Assembly (NCBI GenBank): GCA_013139395.1
Contig: WTAX01000510.1
Coordinates: 1 to 13,359, forward strand
DNA: 13,359 bases
Source of the DNA: Gammaproteobacteria bacterium
Lineage (GTDB): Bacteria > Pseudomonadota > Gammaproteobacteria > GRL18
Direction: 5' to 3'
Shown: positions 6,927-13,359 of the stretch, piece by piece
Position numbering within the stretch: the first letter of the stretch is position 1
How the letters are laid out: every line of letters starts with the position of its first letter
Made by a program: the position numbers and the translations under genes
The notes under the pieces: model-generated
The model's input: the letters and a program-made list of their open reading frames with translations, nothing else
Told to the model about the DNA's origin: nothing
Databases searched by the model: none

Positions 6927-7367
6927 ATGGCCTTAACACGTTATGATCCTTTTAAAGAATTGAGAGAATTAACCCATAATGTAAATTCATTAAACGATGT
7001 ATTTAATATTCAGGGATATCCAGAACTAAACTTTTCTTCATTTGTCCCTGATATTAACACCAGAGAAGGTGAATTTGCCTATCACATTGATGTTGATTTA
7101 CCCGGGATGAGTAAAGATGAAATTAATATCCATATTGACAATAATATTCTGACTATTTCCGGTGAGCGTAAAACCAAAGAAGAAACCAAAAAGGATGATT
7201 ACTATAAAATCGAAAGTTCATTTGGTAAATTTGAACGCACATTCAGCTTGCCTGATGATATAGATGCTGAAAATATTCATGCTGAATCCAGTGATGGAGT
7301 GCTTGAAATCGTTATTCCCAAAATGACCAGGAAAATTGAACAAGTGAAGAAAATTGAAATCAAGTAG
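6927..7367 (+). CDS. Hsp20/alpha-crystallin family small heat-shock protein (first of pair)
   Basis: A 146-residue cytoplasmic holdase chaperone that would bind unfolding proteins as an oligomer and pass them to ATP-dependent chaperones. The N-terminal arm (MALTRYDPFKELREL) is typical of bacterial class A Hsp20. The alpha-crystallin domain covers about 45-135: FVPDINTREGEFAYHIDVDLPGMSKDEI, ISGERK, SSFGKFERTFSLPDDID and the hallmark GVLEIVIPK. The C-terminus ends KKIEIK, giving the I-x-I motif used for subunit assembly. The ribosome-binding site AGGAG (6914-6918) is well placed. It is co-transcribed with a second hsp20 nine bases downstream, from the promoter at 6856-6884 to the terminator at 7841-7879. 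Base composition is AT-rich, like its partner. Confidence 0.95.
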   Translation: MALTRYDPFKELRELTHNVNSLNDVFNIQGYPELNFSSFVPDINTREGEFAYHIDVDLPGMSKDEINIHIDNNILTISGERKTKEETKKDDYYKIESSFGKFERTFSLPDDIDAENIHAESSDGVLEIVIPKMTRKIEQVKKIEIK

Positions 7368-7370
7368 GAG
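7366..7370 (+). promoter_or_regulatory. Ribosome-binding site overlapping the stop codon of the first hsp20
   Basis: AGGAG shares its first two bases with the TAG stop (7365-7367) of the first hsp20 and sits 6 bases before ATG 7377. This layout points to translational coupling of the two chaperones. Confidence 0.65.
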
Positions 7371-7376
7371 AATGGT

Positions 7377-7802
7377 ATGGATATTGTAAAAAACGTCAAG
7401 GACATCTCTTCCGATCTTGAACATGGAATAAAAGAAGGTGTTAAAAAAACAAAAAGTACACTCGCCAATGTGGCCAGTCATTTGCCTTTTATCAACCTGG
7501 CAAAAGACAAGGACAATCAGCACATCATTGAAATCGATCTGCCGGGAGTGGAAAAAAAAGATATTGAGTTATCAATTGATGGCAATACCCTCACAGTGTG
7601 CGCAGAACGGCATATGAAAGAAGAGGTAAAAAAAGAGGACTATTATCACCTCAGCAGTTATTTCGGCAAAATATCACGTTCTTTTACCTTACCCGAAACG
7701 ATTGATAAGGATAACGTTGATGCTGAATATAAGAATGGACGCTTATATATTCGTTTAAACGAGTCCGAAAAGAAAAAACAGCAACAGGTGTCGATTAAAT
7801 AA
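7377..7802 (+). CDS. Hsp20/alpha-crystallin family small heat-shock protein (second of pair)
   Basis: A 141-residue divergent Hsp20. The alpha-crystallin domain runs from about 46 to 130 (NQHIIEIDLPGVEKKDIELSI, AERHMKEEVKKEDYYHLSSYFGKISRSFTLPETID, NGRLYIRL); the usual GVL is here GRLYIRL. The C-terminus is QVSIK, a V-x-I form of the assembly motif. The N-terminal arm differs strongly from its partner: instead of the aromatic DPF-type start it has a charged, probably amphipathic helix (MDIVKNVKDISSDLEHGIKEGVKKTKSTL), which could alter partner choice or membrane contact (inference). It is translationally coupled to the first hsp20, so the two may form mixed oligomers, as known for paired bacterial Hsp20s such as IbpA/IbpB. 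A strong terminator follows 38 bases after the stop. Confidence 0.93.
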   Translation: MDIVKNVKDISSDLEHGIKEGVKKTKSTLANVASHLPFINLAKDKDNQHIIEIDLPGVEKKDIELSIDGNTLTVCAERHMKEEVKKEDYYHLSSYFGKISRSFTLPETIDKDNVDAEYKNGRLYIRLNESEKKKQQQVSIK

Positions 7803-7840
7803 GCTGTATTTTTGAATACAAAATAATTGTGAACTAAGCC

Positions 7841-7879
7841 GATAACCTGTAACAGACACCACAGGTTATCAGTTTTTTA
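7841..7879 (+). terminator. Rho-independent terminator of the hsp20 operon
   Basis: GATAACCTGT (7841-7850) and ACAGGTTATC (7861-7870) form a perfect 10-base-pair stem with a 10-base loop, followed by AGTTTTTTATT. The T-run lies only on the plus-strand side, so it serves the hsp20 genes and not the converging aldolase gene. Confidence 0.9.
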
Positions 7880-7919
7880 TTCATACTTACCCCTCAACAG
7901 AACGCTATTCACCTGATTC

Positions 7920-8942
7920 CTATTCATCTGATTCCATAGCTGCAGTATACTTGCCATAACGTGCAGCACCATTAAGTCTGGCACGTTGGTATAACGCTGC
8001 CTGAGTCTTTTTGGCATTCGCTGCATCACCTTTCCATGCCTGTAATGCAGGTTCTTGCAGAGCACGCCCATAAGAGAAGGATAATTCCCAGGGGTGTTGG
8101 CCCAGCTGGTTCATTGCATTAAGATTGGCTGTGGCTTCCTCTGGAGTCAGGCCGCCAGAAAGAAAATTAATACTGGGTACCGCTGCCGGCACGGTGCGAT
8201 TCAATACCCTGACTGTTTGTTCGGCAACTTCTTCCGGGGTTGTTTTTTGCGGATTCTGTTTGCCTGGTATCATCATATTTGGTTTTAAAATCATATGTTC
8301 TAAAACAACATGGTGCCGATGCAGGGCATGAAACAGTTCATGAAAAACCACTTCACTGACTTCAGAGCAACGACTCAGGCTATGATCACCATCAATCAGG
8401 ACTTCGGGCTCCACAATAGGAACAATCCCCTGTGCCTGACAAATAGCGGCATAACGAGCAAGAACTTCGGCATTTGCTTCAATGGCAAGTCGACTCGGCG
8501 TCATCTGCGCAATGTGATACACATTGCGCCATTTGGCAAAACGGGCACCAAGATCCTTATATCCTTTGAGACGCTCTTCCAGTCCATCCAAACCCTGAGT
8601 AATTTCATCTCCCACAGCATTGGCCATGGCAAGTTTACCCTTATCAACTTTAATACCAGGTACAATACCTTGTTGTGCACATAATTCAGGTAGTCTGATA
8701 CCATCATCCGAGTTCTGTTCGAGAGTTTCCTCAAACAAGATAACTCCACTGATAAACTTCCCCAGATCGGGAGTTGACAATATCAGGCTTCGGTAGGCTC
8801 GACGGTTTTCTTCTGTCGATTCAACATCAATTGCTTTAAAACGTTTAGCGATGGTTGGACTGCTTTCATCCACGGCAAGAACTCCCTTGCCCTTTTGTAC
8901 CATTGCCGTGATAGTTGCTTGAAGTTCATCATGTATGTTCAT
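7920..8942 (-). CDS. Class I fructose-bisphosphate aldolase
   Basis: A 340-residue cytoplasmic enzyme that reversibly cleaves fructose 1,6-bisphosphate into glyceraldehyde 3-phosphate and dihydroxyacetone phosphate in glycolysis and gluconeogenesis. It is the animal/plant-like class I type and not the DhnA/FbaB type. The Schiff-base lysine is K220 in HMILKPNMMIPG. Other active-site matches to muscle aldolase are D25 region (LAVDESSPTIAKRF), K98 (GIKVDKG), K137 (FAKWRN) and E180 (IVEPEVLIDGDH); the SINFLSGGLTPEEAT and FSYGRALQ phosphate-binding loops are present. The C-terminus ends in ESDE without the mobile tyrosine of the muscle enzyme; a Tyr occurs nearby in ARYGKYTAAME. GGGGG about 6 bases before the ATG is the ribosome-binding site. 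It converges with the hsp20 operon and diverges from ahcY. No terminator of its own is evident. Confidence 0.95.
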   Translation of the reverse strand: MNIHDELQATITAMVQKGKGVLAVDESSPTIAKRFKAIDVESTEENRRAYRSLILSTPDLGKFISGVILFEETLEQNSDDGIRLPELCAQQGIVPGIKVDKGKLAMANAVGDEITQGLDGLEERLKGYKDLGARFAKWRNVYHIAQMTPSRLAIEANAEVLARYAAICQAQGIVPIVEPEVLIDGDHSLSRCSEVSEVVFHELFHALHRHHVVLEHMILKPNMMIPGKQNPQKTTPEEVAEQTVRVLNRTVPAAVPSINFLSGGLTPEEATANLNAMNQLGQHPWELSFSYGRALQEPALQAWKGDAANAKKTQAALYQRARLNGAARYGKYTAAMESDE

Positions 8943-8974
8943 AATTCCCCCGGATGATTTGAAACAAATTAAAA

Positions 8975-8980
8975 ATTATA
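8975..8980 (-). promoter_or_regulatory. Candidate -10 box of the aldolase gene
   Basis: A perfect TATAAT on the minus strand (plus-strand ATTATA) lies 33 bases before the aldolase ATG. I find no convincing -35 at 16-18 bases; the surrounding region is very AT-rich, so the match is weak evidence. Confidence 0.3.
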
Positions 8981-9098
8981 TCGTTATCTATGACTTTATA
9001 CCTATAATAATAAAACTTCAATTATTAATAATTAGAGCAAATATGCAAAATAATATTTATTTTTTGATATACAAATTAAATATGAGATTATTCTTTTT

Positions 9099-9147
9099 TA
9101 TGACTATCAATCATCACACGCAGTGATGATTGGTCATAGCCTTTTTT
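9099..9147 (+). terminator. Terminator-like hairpin upstream of ahcY
   Basis: TATGAC-TAT-CAATCATCAC (9099-9117) pairs with GTGATGATTGGTCATA (9123-9138): a 16-base-pair stem with a three-base bulge and a five-base loop (ACGCA), followed by GCC and six T (9142-9147). It has the form of an intrinsic terminator on the plus strand, yet no plus-strand gene ends upstream. It may be an attenuator in a long ahcY leader, the 3' end of a small RNA starting near 9015, or an operator overlapping the ahcY -35. Confidence 0.6.
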
Positions 9148-9159
9148 AACTCCTATAAT
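9130..9159 (+). promoter_or_regulatory. Candidate ahcY promoter
   Basis: Perfect TATAAT at 9154-9159 with a partial -35 TTGGTC at 9130-9135 (18-base spacing). Predicted start near 9166 gives a leader of about 23 bases. The -35 lies inside the 3' arm of the hairpin at 9099-9138. Confidence 0.4.
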
Positions 9160-9188
9160 TAAGAAATAAACAACTAAATGGGAATAGA

Positions 9189-10445
9189 ATGTCAGACATC
9201 AAAAATGCATCGCTCGCTGATCAAGGTGAATTGCGGATTGAGTGGGCTCTCAAGGAAATGCCCGTTATCAATAACTTAATGGAGCAGCTCACAACTGAAC
9301 GCCCGCTACACGGGTTACGCATGAGTGCCTGTCTGCATATTACCACCGAAACCGCCAACCTTGCTCGAACCCTTAAAGCAGCCGGTGCTGATCTGGTCTT
9401 GTGTGCCAGCAATCCATTAAGTACTCAAGATGATGTCGCTGCGGCATTGGTAGAAAAATATCATATACCTGTATTTGCTATTCGTGGTGAATCAACTGAT
9501 CTTTATTACCAGCATATTCAGTCAGCTCTGGATCATAAACCGGTTTTCACTATGGATGACGGCGCAGATCTGGTTAGTGAAATGCATAAAACCCGAACTG
9601 AGTTAATTGATAATATGATTGGCGGTACCGAAGAAACAACCACCGGAGTCATTCGTTTGCGTGCTATGGCGGATGACAATGCGCTCAAATTTCCTATCAT
9701 GGCAGTGAATGATGCTATGACCAAGCATTTATTTGATAACCGCTATGGTACGGGGCAAAGTGCACTGGATGGGATTATCCGTGCAACTAACATGCTGCTG
9801 GCAGGTAAAACATTTACTATTGTGGGCTATGGCTGGTGTGGGCGAGGAGTTGCCATGCGAGCTAAAGGCCATGGTGCCCATGTCATTATCACTGAGGTTG
9901 ATCCACTTCACGCACTGGAAGCAAGTATGGATGGTTATCGTGTGATGCCGCTGCTGGACGCTGCTAAACAATCTGATTTTATTCTTACCGTGACGGGTGA
10001 TAAGCATGTTGTGGATAAAGCTCATATGGAAGTAATGAAGGATGGCTGTGTACTGGCAAATGCTGGTCACTTTAATGTCGAAATTAATATCCCGGCTTTG
10101 GAATCACTCAGTATTAAAAAATCACAACCACGTGAATATGTGGAAGAATACAGCTTAAAAGATGGCCGCATAATTCGTTTACTTGCCAATGGTCGACTGG
10201 TTAATCTGGCGGCGGCAGAAGGACATCCCTCAGCTGTTATGGATATGAGTTTTGCAAATCAGGTCTTAAGCGCCATCTATATGCACAAACATCACGGCCG
10301 ACTGTCTAACTCTGTCCACAATGTACCTGCAGAAATCGATCAACAAATTGCGCAACACAAGCTCGATGCAATGGGTATCAATATTGATCAACTTAGCGAT
10401 GAACAACAACATTACCTGTCTTCATGGCAGGAAGGTACATCATAG
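9189..10445 (+). CDS. ahcY: Adenosylhomocysteinase (S-adenosyl-L-homocysteine hydrolase), short form
   Basis: A 418-residue NAD-dependent cytoplasmic enzyme that reversibly splits S-adenosylhomocysteine into adenosine and homocysteine, removing the by-product of methylation and feeding the methyl cycle. Substrate-site residues matching the human enzyme include H50 ([11 protein letters not shown]), D123 (DDGAD), E148 (GGTEETTTG), K178 and D182 ([16 protein letters not shown]). The NAD-binding Rossmann loop is VGYGWCGRG (G213-G220), and NAGHFNVEI and [12 protein letters not shown] are intact. The enzyme is shorter than the roughly 465-470-residue form common in proteobacteria: it lacks the insertion in the catalytic domain and the C-terminal Lys/Tyr tail, ending [17 protein letters not shown] as in archaeal and Thermotoga-type enzymes. 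This suggests a different lineage of ahcY (inference). TGGGA lies about 5 bases before the ATG. A methyl-cycle partner is not seen nearby. Confidence 0.96.
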   Translation: MSDIKNASLADQGELRIEWALKEMPVINNLMEQLTTERPLHGLRMSACLHITTETANLARTLKAAGADLVLCASNPLSTQDDVAAALVEKYHIPVFAIRGESTDLYYQHIQSALDHKPVFTMDDGADLVSEMHKTRTELIDNMIGGTEETTTGVIRLRAMADDNALKFPIMAVNDAMTKHLFDNRYGTGQSALDGIIRATNMLLAGKTFTIVGYGWCGRGVAMRAKGHGAHVIITEVDPLHALEASMDGYRVMPLLDAAKQSDFILTVTGDKHVVDKAHMEVMKDGCVLANAGHFNVEINIPALESLSIKKSQPREYVEEYSLKDGRIIRLLANGRLVNLAAAEGHPSAVMDMSFANQVLSAIYMHKHHGRLSNSVHNVPAEIDQQIAQHKLDAMGINIDQLSDEQQHYLSSWQEGTS

Positions 10446-10508
10446 AGACTGAGTAAAAATATAAATACGTTTCATAGTAACTTTTACATCACAAAAAAAA
10501 TATGAGTA

Positions 10509-12110
10509 ATGTGTATGTCTTTAAGTAAATATCTTGTTCAATTTTGTTATGAGCTTGAGGATTCAACTCGTTACAAGCATAGCAAACAGTTTTTTTATGA
10601 TTTAATAGAAAATCCTCATTCCGCTATGCGTCCCTATTTTGATCTGACTATGATTTTACTGGTCATTTCCAGTGTCTATCTCATAATTTATGAAGTCAGA
10701 CATGACCTGGGTACTTTTGGGCAAGTCTTTGAATGGTTTGCAGTCAGTATTTTTTTAGTGGAATATCTGTTACGGGTCTGGCTTTACAATTCTTCTCATA
10801 AAATAATTATAGAACATTATGAAAAGGCAGAGTTTGTAAATAGATCTTTTTCTCCCTGGCTGGCACTCAAAGATATAGTGTCTATCAAATGGGAATATAT
10901 GACCCAGCCATTGGCCATCATCGATTTATTGGCTATTATTCCTAGTTATCGTCCCCTTCGTTTCCTCAGAATTTTTCTTCTTTTTCGACTCTTTAAATTA
11001 TTTCGTTATGTTCATAGTTACAGTAACTTTATTCAGGTGCTGTCCGAAAAGCGATTTGAATTTTATACCATTTTTATCTTCATAATTTTTATCGTTTTCA
11101 CATCCGCTTCAGCTATCTTCTTTTTTGAAGCGAAAGAAGATGGTGGAGAAATTGTCACCTTCTTTGATGCTGTGTATTGGTCTTTTATCACTCTTACTAC
11201 TGTCGGCTATGGTGATATTACACCTCAAACTACAGAAGGTCGGGTTATTACGATGATTCTGGTCATTTGTGGATTGGCTGTGATAGCATTTATTACTTCT
11301 GTTATCGTATCAGCATTTAATGAAAAAATAGTTGAGATGCGTGAAAACAGTGTGTTTGCTGAATTAGAAAAAAAGCCGGGCCTGCACACCATTCTTTGTG
11401 GATATGGCCGTATGGGAACTGTTGTCGCAGAACATCTGGCTAATGAAAAAACACACTTCGTTATTATTGAATCTAATCCTGAAAATGCCTCTCTGGCAAA
11501 AAGAGCGGGTTATCTGGTCATTGAAGGCAGTGCAGAAAACAGTGAATTATTAACAAGGGCCGGGGTTATCGATCACGCAGAGATGATCCTTTGTTTAACT
11601 GGAAGCGACATTGTTAATGTTTATATTACATTAACAGCACGTTATCTTAATCCTGAAATACAAATTATATCCCGTGCTAATCGAGAGGATGGTGTACGAA
11701 AGCTCAAACAGGCCGGGGCAGACCATTCAGTCGTACCCTTTAAGGTGGTCGGTCTTATTGCCGTAGAATATATAGGCCAGCCTGTTGCTTTTGAAGCCAT
11801 CCATGACATTTTATCCGGTAAACATGATATTGGCCTGGAAACTATAACTGTCAGCGAGAATAGCATCCTTGTTGGTCGTAACATTGGCAATATAGATTTT
11901 TGGGGCAATAAATTACAATTATTTGGTGTAATAACGCATAAATCCAGAAAACTTGATCAGCGTAAAAAACCATTTACTTTGAAATTACATCATTTTTACT
12001 TTAATCCAGATCCAGCATTTAAACTTCAGGCGGGCGATATAATATTAGTATTTGGTCATCAATATAGTATTGTTCATTTTAAGGATAAATTGGCACTTGG
12101 AAAAGTTTAG
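10509..12110 (+). CDS. Six-transmembrane voltage-gated-type K+ channel with RCK (TrkA-N/TrkA-C) domain
   Basis: A 533-residue inner-membrane potassium channel. S1 to S3 lie near 44-63, 70-93 and 133-147. S4 (148-170) carries R148, R151, R154, R160, K163 and R166, several with three-residue spacing, so a voltage-sensor-like segment is present. S5 is about 185-207, the pore helix 219-230, selectivity filter TVGYGD (231-236) and S6 246-270. A cytoplasmic RCK Rossmann domain follows (293-412) with the nucleotide loop GYGRMG (298-303) and acidic E321 at the end of the second strand, favouring NAD(H) or a related ligand; a TrkA-C-like domain spans about 440-530. Tetramers are expected, with RCK domains forming a gating ring. 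Start choice is uncertain: ATG 10509 or in-frame ATG 10515, both with weak ribosome-binding sites. A second RCK gene follows 29 bases downstream. Confidence 0.93.
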   Translation: MCMSLSKYLVQFCYELEDSTRYKHSKQFFYDLIENPHSAMRPYFDLTMILLVISSVYLIIYEVRHDLGTFGQVFEWFAVSIFLVEYLLRVWLYNSSHKIIIEHYEKAEFVNRSFSPWLALKDIVSIKWEYMTQPLAIIDLLAIIPSYRPLRFLRIFLLFRLFKLFRYVHSYSNFIQVLSEKRFEFYTIFIFIIFIVFTSASAIFFFEAKEDGGEIVTFFDAVYWSFITLTTVGYGDITPQTTEGRVITMILVICGLAVIAFITSVIVSAFNEKIVEMRENSVFAELEKKPGLHTILCGYGRMGTVVAEHLANEKTHFVIIESNPENASLAKRAGYLVIEGSAENSELLTRAGVIDHAEMILCLTGSDIVNVYITLTARYLNPEIQIISRANREDGVRKLKQAGADHSVVPFKVVGLIAVEYIGQPVAFEAIHDILSGKHDIGLETITVSENSILVGRNIGNIDFWGNKLQLFGVITHKSRKLDQRKKPFTLKLHHFYFNPDPAFKLQAGDIILVFGHQYSIVHFKDKLALGKV

Positions 12111-12139
12111 ACAACTATCTCTATTAAAGAAAGAAGGAT

Positions 12140-12844
12140 ATGAAAAAAAAGAAGATTTTATTATTTGGCTGTAATCCACTCGTTAATGAGGTTGCCGGGC
12201 AACTCAGCAAAGGAGAGTGTGATATCACTATTGTTTCTCATGATGAGGACTGTGTCAAAAGGCTTGATGCTAAAAACATAACATTCAAGGATGTTGATTA
12301 CACTGATGATGAACAACTCAGGTCTCTGGGAATTGGCGCAGATGTAAGTATTGTATTCAGTTTTTTTGAAGAAGATGCAAAAAATGTCTATTTAATTATT
12401 TCTGCTAAAGATATTGAGCCAAATGTATTGATTATTACCCTGAGTCAATCACTTGATTCTTCAGACAAATTACGTGCTGCAGGTGCTGACAAGGTCATTG
12501 ATCCCTATGAAATCAGTGGTCGTAAGATATTTAATATGATTAAAAAACCATTAATATCAGAAACTATAGAACATGTAGTCTTTGGTCAGAGCTCTATAAA
12601 CCTTGCTGAAATTGAAATAAAAGAAAATTCTTTTCTGGATGGCCAGAAGCTAAGTGAAGCACAACTTTCATTAAACTATAATCTGATTTTATTGGGAGTG
12701 GTGGATAGAGAGCTGAGTAATGAATTTATTTTCAGATTAAGTGATATCGATCATCAGCTTGATCCCAGTGATCTATTAGTTGTTATAGGTGCCTCTGATG
12801 AAATTGAACGATTAAAAAAGGATATCTCTTATCAAAAAGTTTAA
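12140..12844 (+). CDS. Stand-alone RCK (TrkA-N/TrkA-C) protein with degenerate nucleotide-binding loop
   Basis: A 234-residue soluble protein with an RCK-N domain (about 3-130) and a TrkA-C domain (about 150-230), and no membrane segment. It lines up with the C-terminal half of the upstream channel, for example LRAAGADKVIDPYEISG against LKQAGADHSVVPFKVVG and KNVYLIISAKDIEPNVLIITL against VNVYITLTARYLNPEIQIISR. The usual GxGxxG loop is replaced by FGCNPLVNEVA (9-19), and the acidic residue ending strand 2 falls in SHDED, so dinucleotide binding is doubtful. The likely partner is the channel 29 bases upstream: bacterial RCK channels form octameric rings of four tethered and four soluble RCK domains, and here the soluble four may be a separate gene product (inference). 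AAGGA (12134-12138) leaves only one base before the ATG, an unusually tight spacing, while an in-frame stop at 12125 excludes an upstream start. Confidence 0.85.
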   Translation: MKKKKILLFGCNPLVNEVAGQLSKGECDITIVSHDEDCVKRLDAKNITFKDVDYTDDEQLRSLGIGADVSIVFSFFEEDAKNVYLIISAKDIEPNVLIITLSQSLDSSDKLRAAGADKVIDPYEISGRKIFNMIKKPLISETIEHVVFGQSSINLAEIEIKENSFLDGQKLSEAQLSLNYNLILLGVVDRELSNEFIFRLSDIDHQLDPSDLLVVIGASDEIERLKKDISYQKV

Positions 12845-12893
12845 ACCAACACAATTAACTGTGATTGCCCCCGTGGTGTTATATATGCAGGCA

Positions 12894-13358
12894 TCAGCCA
12901 AGTAATTCAGGTCTGATCATCCAGTTAATCATCCATTGCTTATCATTAACACGTTCCAGACAGACAATGCTGCCAGGTTGAAAAGCAAGCATCAAGTGAT
13001 CTTCATCACCATAAAGCAAATATGAAATCAATCGTGGTAAAAATGGAAGGTGGCTAACGACAAGAGTATCACCTTCCAGGCTATCTATTTGTCTGGAAAA
13101 TATTTCAGGTGGATCACTGGGATTAATACTATTTGAAGATTCAGCTTCAATAGTATCTATAAATCCTTTGCTAAGATATTCTGCTGTTTGTCTGGCACGT
13201 AATTTACCGCTATGGATTATTAGCTTCACCTGAACATTGGCCTTTTTTAAAAACTCTGCGACATGTTCGATATCAGCAATGCCCGTAGTCGTTAATGGGC
13301 GATTAAGATCTTGTGCTTTGGAGTGAGCTTCACCATGTTGAAGCAGATAAAGTTTCAT
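12894..13358 (-). CDS. sixA: SixA-like phosphohistidine phosphatase (histidine phosphatase superfamily)
   Basis: A 154-residue small, soluble histidine-phosphatase-fold protein of SixA length. SixA removes phosphate from phosphohistidine, for example on HPt domains of phosphorelay sensors or on PTS-related carriers. The opening MKLYLLQHGEA places catalytic H8 in a QHG instead of the canonical RHG. HSGKLRARQTAEYL (49-62) supplies the phosphate-binding basic residues and VVSHLPFLPRL gives the second histidine, H103. The arginine-to-glutamine change alters a normally conserved phosphate-pocket residue; such QHGEA forms are found among SixA-annotated proteins, so it may mark a subgroup and not loss of function. 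The ATG lies one base inside the window edge and is the natural start, since the first strand begins at residue 2. It converges with the RCK gene over a 49-base gap lacking a clear terminator. Confidence 0.88.
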   Translation of the reverse strand: MKLYLLQHGEAHSKAQDLNRPLTTTGIADIEHVAEFLKKANVQVKLIIHSGKLRARQTAEYLSKGFIDTIEAESSNSINPSDPPEIFSRQIDSLEGDTLVVSHLPFLPRLISYLLYGDEDHLMLAFQPGSIVCLERVNDKQWMINWMIRPELLG

Positions 13359-13359
13359 G

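Larger units (their letters stand above)
8943..9188. other. Divergent, very AT-rich intergenic region between aldolase and ahcY
   Basis: These 246 bases hold the regulatory regions of both divergent genes. Besides the separately listed elements there is a plus-strand TATAAT at 9003-9008 and a perfect 14-base palindrome AATTATTAATAATT at 9020-9033. I do not see the GC-rich consensus of the SAH riboswitch that precedes ahcY in some proteobacteria. No coding sequence is credible here. Confidence 0.5.

Noticed and set aside
8943..9188. SAH riboswitch ahead of ahcY
   Set aside because: The region is very AT-rich and lacks the GC-rich conserved core of the known element; only a terminator-like hairpin is supported.
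12845..12893. Hairpin terminator between the convergent RCK and sixA genes
   Set aside because: AACAC and GTGTT can pair weakly, but the stem is short, the loop long and no T-run follows on either strand.

Overview
This is a chromosome-like stretch from a moderately AT-rich proteobacterium, most likely a gammaproteobacterium. I infer this from the overall feel of the proteins (SixA-like phosphatase, DUF2238/YjdF-like membrane protein, paired Hsp20s, RCK potassium channel); the sequence alone does not fix a genus. No tRNA, rRNA, insertion sequence, integrase, phage gene or CRISPR array is visible. Genes fill almost the whole window, and the longest gap is under 300 bases.

Left block (1-4514, all minus strand): a PMR1/SPCA-like P-type Ca2+ pump is followed by a DUF2238 membrane protein and then a beta-CASP metallo-beta-lactamase nuclease that runs off the left edge. 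The order and short gaps (115 and 81 bases) suggest one transcription unit, starting at a promoter near 4554-4582 that carries a perfect palindrome at the predicted transcription start. This block looks more GC-rich than the rest of the window.

Middle block (4798-7802, plus strand): a DHPS-like metallo-beta-lactamase protein, a small protein with a HEPN-type RNxxxH motif that I regard as a probable HEPN-domain RNase-like protein, a solitary NifX/NafY-type cofactor-binding domain protein, and two tandem Hsp20 small heat-shock proteins. The hsp20 pair has a good promoter, a translationally coupled junction and a strong rho-independent terminator. Nearly identical AT-rich palindromes sit in front of the HEPN-like gene and the hsp20 pair.

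Right block (7920-13358): a class I fructose-bisphosphate aldolase (minus), a short-form S-adenosylhomocysteine hydrolase (plus) with a terminator-like hairpin just upstream, a six-transmembrane K+ channel fused to an RCK domain, a second stand-alone RCK protein whose nucleotide-binding loop is degenerate, and a converging SixA-like phosphohistidine phosphatase with QHG in place of RHG.

Taken together the genes read as a stress and ion-homeostasis neighbourhood: Ca2+ export, K+ conductance with ligand-controlled gating, chaperones, RNA-acting enzymes and two central-metabolism enzymes. The most distinctive items are the two-gene RCK channel (a possible mixed gating ring with one non-binding subunit), the HEPN-like protein with no obvious antitoxin, and the shared palindromes. 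That these genes share one regulatory programme is inference.
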